Shown here piece after piece: positions 1 to 5,559 of a stretch of DNA of 9,683 nt. How positions within the stretch are numbered: position 1 is the stretch's first letter; each line of letters begins with the position of its first letter. The notes beneath the pieces were generated by a model that saw nothing but the letters and a program-made list of their open reading frames with translations, made no database searches and was not told where the DNA came from. The DNA is from Spirochaetaceae bacterium (GTDB lineage: Bacteria > Spirochaetota > Spirochaetia > SZUA-6 > Fen-1364), in assembly GCA_003170115.1 (NCBI GenBank), contig PMZS01000241.1:206-9888 (forward strand). Reading direction: 5' to 3'. Position numbers and translations under genes: made by a program.

Positions 1-587
1 ACGTCGTGGGTCACGAAGACGACGGTTTTGCGGAGCTCTTTCTGGATGGAGAGGAACTCGTCCTGGAGCCTCAGCCTGTTCACCGGATCCACGGCGCTGA
101 ATGGTTCGTCCAGGAGGATGACGGGCGGATCCGATGCCAGCGCACGGGCCACCCCGACCCGCTGTGCCTCCCCGCCGGAAAGCTCGTGCGGATATCGGCC
201 TCGATACGAGGCCGGGTCCATGCCCACCAGGGTGAGCATCCGTTCCACCCGTGCCTCGACTCGTGGCCGGTTCCAGCCGAGAAGCTGGGGCACCGTTGCC
301 ACGTTGGCGGCGACGGTGAGGTGGGGGAACAGCCCGACGTTCTGGATGACGTACCCGATGCTTCGGCGCAGAATTTCCGGCCTCATCGCCCTGACGTCTT
401 TTCCATCCATGGAGACCACGCCCTCGGTGGGCTCGATGAGGCGGTTGATCATCCGCAGCATGGTGGATTTCCCGCTCCCTGATGGCCCCACGAGCACGCA
501 CAGCTCCCTGTCGTGGATGGCGAGGTCCAGCCCGTCCACGGCCTTCACCGTGCCGAAGAGTCGCGTCACCCCCTCGAAACGGATCAT
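1..587 (-). CDS. yehX: Osmoprotectant ABC transporter ATP-binding protein, YehX/OpuCA/ProV type (C-terminal end beyond window)
   Basis: Cytoplasmic ATPase that would power uptake of glycine betaine or a related compatible solute by the adjacent permease and binding protein. The 195 visible residues hold a nearly full nucleotide-binding domain: Walker A GPSGSGKST (34-42), Q-loop Gln82 in GYVIQNVGLFPHLTV, signature LSGGEAQR (136-143), Walker B VILLDEP (156-162) and H-loop His194 in FVTHD. The stretch around the Q-loop, with IQNVGLFPH, is typical of the OpuCA/ProV/YehX branch. The ATG at 587 overlaps the permease stop as ATGA (587-584), a classic translational coupling. The reading frame is still open at the left edge just after the H-loop; family members continue for another 50-200 residues, sometimes with CBS domains, so the presence of CBS domains cannot be judged. 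The ABC family assignment is certain; the substrate is inferred from neighbours. Confidence 0.93.
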   Translation of the reverse strand, partial: MIRFEGVTRLFGTVKAVDGLDLAIHDRELCVLVGPSGSGKSTMLRMINRLIEPTEGVVSMDGKDVRAMRPEILRRSIGYVIQNVGLFPHLTVAANVATVPQLLGWNRPRVEARVERMLTLVGMDPASYRGRYPHELSGGEAQRVGVARALASDPPVILLDEPFSAVDPVNRLRLQDEFLSIQKELRKTVVFVTHD

Positions 588-1780
588 GCGGCAGCCTCGC
601 GAAGCGGCTTCGGAGTGAGGAGGCGCACCAGGCCGCCCATCAGCATGTCGACGATCACCGCCATTGCGATAACCGGCAGGGTCCCGAGGAGAATCATGTC
701 GGCGGCATACTGGCCCAATCCCTGGAAGATGAAGACTCCAAGGCCTCCGGCACCGATCAGGGCGGCGACCACGGTGTTCCCGACGGCCTGGACAGCCGCG
801 GTCCGTACTCCCGCCAGGATCAGGGGAAGCGCGAGGGGCACCTCCACGCGTGCGAGGAGCTGCCCCCGCGTCATTCCCATGCCCTTTCCCGCGTCACGCA
901 GGGACGCCGGTATCTGCGAGAGTGCCGTGAAGGTATTTCGCGCAATCGGCAGCATTGCATAGAAGGAGAGCGCGAGGATCGCCGGTGCCCGGCCGATCCC
1001 GCTGATTCCCCATTCGTGCAGGAGGGGAAAGCGCCGCGAAAGGGCCGACAGGGGAAGGATCAGCAGGCCGAACAGGGCGAGGCTGGGAATGGTCTGAACG
1101 ATGTTGAGGATGAAAAACGCGACCCGTCTTACCAGAAGGTGGCGCAACGAAAGGACTCCGATCAGGACTCCAAGCAGGCACCCGACGAGCACGGCGCTTC
1201 CCGCCAGGACGAGGTGCGTGGTCGCCTCCGCGAGGAACACCGTCTTCTGAACCGCCCATTCCCTCATCACCGAAACCGCGTCCAGCAGGCCGGAGAAAAG
1301 GAGGGCACCGAGGAGAACCGGGACGGAGAACCCCAGGACGCGCCGTGCGAGTCCCTCCCCGAGGCCTGTTTTTCGTGACGCGGAGAGAAACGTGGAGTAG
1401 CCCAGGATGGCGGTTGCCCAGAACCCGACGGAGAGGGATATCCGTGCGATCGGATCGGGTCCCCCGAGCCTTCCGGTGACGACGCCCGCCGCCACGATCG
1501 CGCAGAGCGGCGCGCCTATGGAGACCAGCGTCACCAGTCTCGCACGGGCGCCCTCAGCCATTCGAACGATCGCCGCAACCCCCGCGATCCCCCAGAGAGC
1601 CAGCAGGATGCAGGCCGCGGCGGGGTCTTCCTGGACGAGCAGACGGGAAACGCCGTCCGCGATCCTGTTGGGACGCGCGCGGACGAAGGAAAAGACGGCC
1701 GCCGCGGCGATGCCCGCCACGGCGAAGACCAGAGTTGGAACGTCTATCCCCGCCGTGCCGGCGGTTCTCCGCTCTCCCAT
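584..1780 (-). CDS. yehY: Osmoprotectant ABC transporter permease, YehY/OpuCB type, with extended N-terminal membrane region
   Basis: Inner-membrane permease of 398 aa. The C-terminal half (about 185-390) is a binding-protein-dependent transport domain with the cytoplasmic EAA-like loop DAGKGMGMTRGQLL (296-309) that contacts the ATPase, followed by the conserved stretch GNTVVAALIGAGGLG (334-348). The N-terminal part (about 14-168) adds roughly five hydrophobic spans (14-33, 53-73, 80-101, 113-131, 147-168). This makes it longer than the simple ~220-aa OpuCB/YehW permeases and similar in build to E. coli YehY (385 aa). The ATG at 1780 follows the binding-protein stop by 26 nt; the only Shine-Dalgarno-like run, GGGAGG (1801-1796), is rather far at about 15 nt, and no alternative in-frame start lies closer to it. 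It ends in an ATGA overlap with the ATPase gene. The family is firm; the solute is inferred. Confidence 0.9.
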   Translation of the reverse strand: MGERRTAGTAGIDVPTLVFAVAGIAAAAVFSFVRARPNRIADGVSRLLVQEDPAAACILLALWGIAGVAAIVRMAEGARARLVTLVSIGAPLCAIVAAGVVTGRLGGPDPIARISLSVGFWATAILGYSTFLSASRKTGLGEGLARRVLGFSVPVLLGALLFSGLLDAVSVMREWAVQKTVFLAEATTHLVLAGSAVLVGCLLGVLIGVLSLRHLLVRRVAFFILNIVQTIPSLALFGLLILPLSALSRRFPLLHEWGISGIGRAPAILALSFYAMLPIARNTFTALSQIPASLRDAGKGMGMTRGQLLARVEVPLALPLILAGVRTAAVQAVGNTVVAALIGAGGLGVFIFQGLGQYAADMILLGTLPVIAMAVIVDMLMGGLVRLLTPKPLREAAA

Positions 1781-1806
1781 CTCATTTGCCGCGCGCCTCC
1801 CGAAGT

Positions 1807-2730
1807 CTATTTCAGGAAGCCCTTTTTCGTGAGGTAATCCGCCGCGACCGCATCCGCGGTCTCCCCGTTCACCGCGATCCTCGCGTTCAGGCTCTGAAGG
1901 GTCGTCAGGTCCAGGGAGAGAAAGACCGGCTTCAGCACCGCATCGATTGCCGGGTACCGGGCCAGGGTGTCCTTCCGCACAATGGGCGTCGGCTCGTAGA
2001 TAGGCTGCACGCCCCGCGTGTCCTTCAGAACGACCAACCCCAGTGCGAAAAGGGAGCCGTCTGTGCCGTAGGCCATGGCGAAGTTTACCCCGTCGGTGCC
2101 GCGCGCGGCCGCCGCCTCGGTGAGCGCCGTGTTCCCGCCGGACAGCGACAGCAGCTGGTCGTTCTTCAGCGTGAAGCCGTACGCCTTCTGGAACGAAGGC
2201 AGCGCGTCAGGCCGGGAGATGAACTCCTCCGAGCCGGCGAGCTTCAGCCTGCCCCCCGCGTTGGCAAACCGCGCCATGTCGTCCAGGCTGACAAGCTTCT
2301 CCTTGACGGCCACGTCCTTGCGCACCGCGATTGCCCACGTGTTGTTCGCCGGGGACGGGGTGAGCCAGACGAGCCCGTTTTTGTCCATGTCCAGCTTTTT
2401 CACGGTCTCGTAGCCCTTCTTCTCGTCCTTCCACACGTTCGGGTCGGTCCCGTCGAAGAAGAAGCCCCCGTTTCCCGTGTACTCGGGGTACACGTCCAGC
2501 TCGCCGGCGATGATCGCCTTTCGCACGACGTCCGTGGTGCCAAAGCCGACCTTGTCCACCACGGGAATTGCCCTTGCGGCGAGGAGCTTCACGATCATCT
2601 TGCCCAGCAGCGATCCTTCGGTGTCGATTTTCGAACCCACTACCACCGGCTTCCCGGAGTCCGCGGCGAAAAGCGCGCCGCCCGCCGAGATCAGGAGCGC
2701 GATCAATCCATATGTCATCAGGCGTTTCAT
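1807..2730 (-). CDS. osmF: Periplasmic osmoprotectant (glycine betaine-type) substrate-binding protein, OsmF/YehZ family
   Basis: A 307-aa solute receptor that would deliver a quaternary-amine compatible solute to the permease encoded just downstream. Residues 1-22 form a signal peptide (basic MKR start, hydrophobic LIALLISAGGAL, probable cleavage after LFA). No Cys follows, so it is not a lipoprotein, which favours a diderm host. Family marks are VVVGSKIDTEGSLLGK (29-44), FGTTDVVRKAI and especially YPEYTGNGGFFF (81-92), matching the OsmF/YehZ group of the OpuAC-like fold. Length agrees with E. coli OsmF (about 305 aa). The ATG at 2730 has a strong ribosome-binding site, AAGGAGA with 7-nt spacing. 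It is first of the three importer genes and lies 48 nt downstream of the five-PAS kinase gene on the same strand. E. coli OsmF is a low-affinity glycine betaine receptor; whether this protein binds the same ligand is inference. Confidence 0.92.
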   Translation of the reverse strand: MKRLMTYGLIALLISAGGALFAADSGKPVVVGSKIDTEGSLLGKMIVKLLAARAIPVVDKVGFGTTDVVRKAIIAGELDVYPEYTGNGGFFFDGTDPNVWKDEKKGYETVKKLDMDKNGLVWLTPSPANNTWAIAVRKDVAVKEKLVSLDDMARFANAGGRLKLAGSEEFISRPDALPSFQKAYGFTLKNDQLLSLSGGNTALTEAAAARGTDGVNFAMAYGTDGSLFALGLVVLKDTRGVQPIYEPTPIVRKDTLARYPAIDAVLKPVFLSLDLTTLQSLNARIAVNGETADAVAADYLTKKGFLK

Positions 2731-2751
2731 GGTCTGGTCTCCTTTCGGAGT

Positions 2752-2782
2752 AATATACCTGGATTCCGCGCTCGGGGTTCAA
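2752..2782 (-). promoter_or_regulatory. Weak candidate promoter for the osmoprotectant importer genes
   Basis: On the minus strand TTGAAC (2782-2777) is followed after 19 nt by TATATT (2757-2752), which would start transcription near 2745, about 15 nt before the importer start codon. The -35 candidate overlaps the stop codon of the upstream kinase gene. The 19-nt spacing is longer than ideal for a sigma-70 promoter, so this may be chance, and the importer could simply be read through from the kinase gene. Confidence 0.3.
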
Positions 2783-5481
2783 TCTGCGGTCGGCAGCCAG
2801 ACGCGGAATGTCGTGCCCAGTCCCGGCTCGCTTTCCACTTCTATCCTCCCCCCGGAATCAGAAACCGTGCTCCGACAGATGGAAAGGCTCAGACCCACGC
2901 CCTTCACGTTCGCCTGCGGCGAATCCGAGGCCGCCCATTCGCCTTTCTTCGTGAAAAATGGCGTGAACAGACGGGGGATATCCTCCCGGGGAACGCCGCA
3001 TCCCGTATCGCGCACTTCGAGGAAGGCTGATTGTGGCCCGACGCCGGTCCGGAGAGTCAACGTCCGAACGGGCATGTCCAGCATGGCGTCCAGGGAATTG
3101 CCGAGCAGGGCGTTGAAGACGAAAACGGCGCGGGAATTGTGTATCCGGACCCGCGGCGTTTCCTGCACCTCGAGAACGACCGCTACTTTCAATTCAGCGA
3201 ATCTCTTCTCGAATGCGGGCAGAAGGGACCGCGCGAGCTGGTCCAGGCGGCAGGTCTCACCTCCGGGCTCCGAAGAGAAGGTGAGTCCCTGCAGACGGGC
3301 GGTAATATCCACCAGCCGATCCACCCCCTTCAGCGCCTCCTCACCGAATGCCCGTGCCGTGGGGGAAGCGTCGGGGGAAGCCAGAATGGCGTCGAGGTAC
3401 CCCTTGATGACGGTGTTGATGTTGTTGAACTGATGCGCCACCCCTCCGGCGAGCGTGGCCAGGCTCTCCAGCCGCTGGGTCCTGTTGAGCTGCGCTTCGA
3501 GAGCCTTCTGTGCCGTGACATCCCGCGCCGTGGATGCCATTCCCACCATCCTGCCCTCAGAGTCGCGAATTGCCGAAAGGGTGAGGGAGACGGTGATCCT
3601 GGAACCATCCTTACGAAGACGGGTGGTCTCGAAATGCGTGATCTGCTCGCCGCGCATGAGCCGTTCCCTCATCAGATGCGCTTCCTCTTCAAGGTCCGGC
3701 GGGATCAGAACGGAGGTCGCCGTGCCGATCATTTCCTGGGCGGAGTATCCATAAAGAGCTTCCGCGCCCCTGTTCCACACGGTGATTCTGCCGTCCAGGT
3801 CTATACCCACAATGGCATCGTCCGCGGATTCGACGAGGGTCGCCAGCAGCTTATTTTTCGATTCAAGCTGCTTTCGCACGGTGATATCATGCGAAATTCC
3901 GAAGGTCCCCATGATCTCGCCGGCGGAGTCGCGGAGCGGCATTTTCGATGATATGAACCAGGCATCGGGCCGGCCAGGGTATGTCACCCTTTCGTCGACA
4001 TCCACGATGGGCTTTCCCGTGCGGATGATCCGCTGCTCGTTCTCGAGTGCTTTCTGCGAATGTTCTGGGCCGGAAAAATCCGCATCCGTTTTTCCGGTTT
4101 CCTCCGACGGGTCCGAGAGCCCGCGCTCGTTCGCGTGCGACCTGCTCGTGCGGATGAAACGGCTCGCCTTGTCCTTGAAGTAAATAGCATCGGGGACATT
4201 TTCCATAAGCATGTCGAACAGGCTGCGCTCCCAGGCGAGAGCTACCTCCGTCCGTTTTCGCTCGGTGATGTCATGGGTGATTCCAAACGTGCCGATGATC
4301 TCTCCCTGGGCGTTGTGGAGTGGCATCTTCGTCGTGATGGCCCAGGTGTCAGGCCGGTCCGGATACGTCAACCTCTCCTCCAGGTCCAACACCGGCTCTC
4401 CCGTGCGCATGATCCGCTGTTCGTCTTCAAGCGCTTTCTGCGCGTGGTCGGCCCCGAAGAAATCGGCGTCAGTCTTTCCGATCTCCTGTGACGGATCGGC
4501 GAGCCCGAGCACGAGCGCGTGGGACTTGCTTGCCCGGATGAATCGACTCATCCTGTCCTTGAAGTAGATTTGATCCGGGAGGTTGTCCATCAACGTGTTG
4601 AAGAGGGACCTCTCCGAGGCGAGCTCCTCTTCGATCCGCTTACGGTCCGTGATGTCGATGCCGAAGGAGAGCGTGCCCATGATGCTTTCGCGCTCCAGGA
4701 TCCGGCTGTTCTGCCACACGATGTCCCGCTCTTCACCCGCTTTGGTGAGAATGGGGTTTTCAAACCTTCCAATGTCCCCCTCGCGAGTGAGTTTCTCGAA
4801 CTTCTTCCACACCTCCGGGTACCGTTCCTTCGGCGTGATTGTCTCAAACCAGCTTCGGTTCATGATCTCCGCGCGTGTGTAGCCCGTAATGTTCTCCGCT
4901 GCTTCATTGAAAAGCGTTACGCGCCCACCGGGATCGAGGCTCACTACCATGACGTTCGCCGTGTTGATCAGGTTCTCGGCGAACTCTTTCGCTCTCTGCA
5001 GCTCGGCTTCCACCTTCCTCCGCCCCGTCACGTCGATGAGGCTGACCAGCATCAAAGGATAGGCGGCATCCGCCGCCGGGATGTAAGACTTTACGAGGAC
5101 CGACAGTTTCTTTCCCTTCAATGTCACCACCGTGGATTCCGACTCTATGTCGCTTCTCCCCTCGTCGATCGCAAGGATCGTGTCCCGGAAGCCGATCGTG
5201 GAAAAGGGATCCAATACGAGTTTGATGGGACCGAGAAGTTGTTCCTTTCGGTCAGCCTCGAAAAGCTGGAGAGTGGCCTGGTTCACGTCGGTCACCTCGA
5301 TCAGGCCGACGGCTTCCTGCACGAACTCGGGATGAGATGCAAGGTGGTCGCGAAGGTTGAAGTTTCTGCGCTTCTTCAGCTCAATGATTTTTGACCGCAG
5401 TTTCGAAACATCCTCTTCCCACAGCGAGACCGCTGAATGCTCGAAAATGCTGCGGTATTTCTCGTCCGTGGATTCTTTCAT
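2779..5481 (-). CDS. Soluble multi-PAS sensor histidine kinase (five PAS domains)
   Basis: A 900-aa cytoplasmic histidine kinase with no membrane segment. Domains in order: a variant PAS (5-155) opening with YRSIFEHSAVSLWEEDVS and a long insert, PAS2 (about 165-282), PAS3 (290-410), PAS4 (418-538), PAS5 (542-660), HisKA dimerisation region (664-735) with phospho-acceptor His683, and an ATPase domain (745-900) with N-box Asn790/Asn795, G1 DTGCG (825-829), F-box LFTPFF (838-843) and G2 GVGLSLS (861-867). Each PAS ends in a DIT/DVT linker of the PAC type. PAS3 and PAS4 are near-identical tandem copies. The H-box reads GVAHQFNNIN, with Gln instead of the usual Asp/Glu after the histidine. There is no receiver domain and no response regulator nearby. 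The start at 5481 has GGAAGGGAG upstream (9 nt after GGGAG). It is transcribed away from the second kinase and toward the importer genes 48 nt downstream. Signal and output are unknown. Confidence 0.95.
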   Translation of the reverse strand: MKESTDEKYRSIFEHSAVSLWEEDVSKLRSKIIELKKRRNFNLRDHLASHPEFVQEAVGLIEVTDVNQATLQLFEADRKEQLLGPIKLVLDPFSTIGFRDTILAIDEGRSDIESESTVVTLKGKKLSVLVKSYIPAADAAYPLMLVSLIDVTGRRKVEAELQRAKEFAENLINTANVMVVSLDPGGRVTLFNEAAENITGYTRAEIMNRSWFETITPKERYPEVWKKFEKLTREGDIGRFENPILTKAGEERDIVWQNSRILERESIMGTLSFGIDITDRKRIEEELASERSLFNTLMDNLPDQIYFKDRMSRFIRASKSHALVLGLADPSQEIGKTDADFFGADHAQKALEDEQRIMRTGEPVLDLEERLTYPDRPDTWAITTKMPLHNAQGEIIGTFGITHDITERKRTEVALAWERSLFDMLMENVPDAIYFKDKASRFIRTSRSHANERGLSDPSEETGKTDADFSGPEHSQKALENEQRIIRTGKPIVDVDERVTYPGRPDAWFISSKMPLRDSAGEIMGTFGISHDITVRKQLESKNKLLATLVESADDAIVGIDLDGRITVWNRGAEALYGYSAQEMIGTATSVLIPPDLEEEAHLMRERLMRGEQITHFETTRLRKDGSRITVSLTLSAIRDSEGRMVGMASTARDVTAQKALEAQLNRTQRLESLATLAGGVAHQFNNINTVIKGYLDAILASPDASPTARAFGEEALKGVDRLVDITARLQGLTFSSEPGGETCRLDQLARSLLPAFEKRFAELKVAVVLEVQETPRVRIHNSRAVFVFNALLGNSLDAMLDMPVRTLTLRTGVGPQSAFLEVRDTGCGVPREDIPRLFTPFFTKKGEWAASDSPQANVKGVGLSLSICRSTVSDSGGRIEVESEPGLGTTFRVWLPTAD
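3868..4614 (-). repeat. Tandem duplication of a PAS module inside the soluble kinase gene
   Basis: Two copies with a 384-nt (128-codon) period: unit 1 at 4614-4252 (residues 290-410) and unit 2 at 4230-3868 (418-538). Matching blocks occur at constant offset: ERSLFNTLMDN / ERSLFDMLMEN, IYFKDRMSRFIRASKSHA / IYFKDKASRFIRTSRSHA, GKTDADFFG / GKTDADFSG, and GEIIGTFGITHDIT / GEIMGTFGISHDIT. Copies this alike point to a fairly recent internal duplication. Unit 2 has lost similarity mainly at the ligand-facing positions after SHA. Confidence 0.9.
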
Positions 5482-5510
5482 CGTTCCGCGCTCCCTTCCA
5501 CGATCCCGGC

Positions 5511-5543
5511 ATCATACCACACGGCATGCGGACATGGTATGAT
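5511..5543. promoter_or_regulatory. Perfect inverted repeat forming two opposed extended -10 elements between the divergent kinase genes
   Basis: The arms ATCATACCA (5511-5519) and TGGTATGAT (5535-5543) are exact reverse complements separated by 15 nt. Each arm, read outward, is TG-G-TATGAT, a good match to an extended -10 promoter box (TGnTATAAT). The plus-strand box would start RNA near 5550, about 10 nt before the kinase ATG at 5560. The minus-strand box (5519-5511) would start RNA near 5504, about 23 nt before the ATG at 5481, upstream of its Shine-Dalgarno. No clear -35 is seen for either, as extended -10 promoters allow. The same symmetry would also suit a dimeric repressor. The repeat is directly visible; its function is inferred. 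Confidence 0.6.
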
Positions 5544-5559
5544 CGTTCTGGAAGAATCC

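Noticed and set aside
1735..3030. Long plus-strand open frame (431 codons) opposite the transporter genes
   Set aside because: Antisense shadow of GC-rich coding DNA: the peptide is rich in Arg, His and Gly without domain logic, while the opposite strand encodes clear OsmF and YehY proteins.
2477..3951. Overlapping plus-strand open frames opposite the importer start and soluble kinase
   Set aside because: Composition is Ser/Arg-rich and low complexity with no recognisable motif; the minus strand has intact kinase motifs throughout.
5437..5559. N-terminal extension of the membrane kinase from ATG 5437 or ATG 5539
   Set aside because: ATG 5437 lies inside the divergent kinase gene, ATG 5539 lies inside the -10 candidate, and neither has a ribosome-binding site; ATG 5560 has GGAAG at good spacing.
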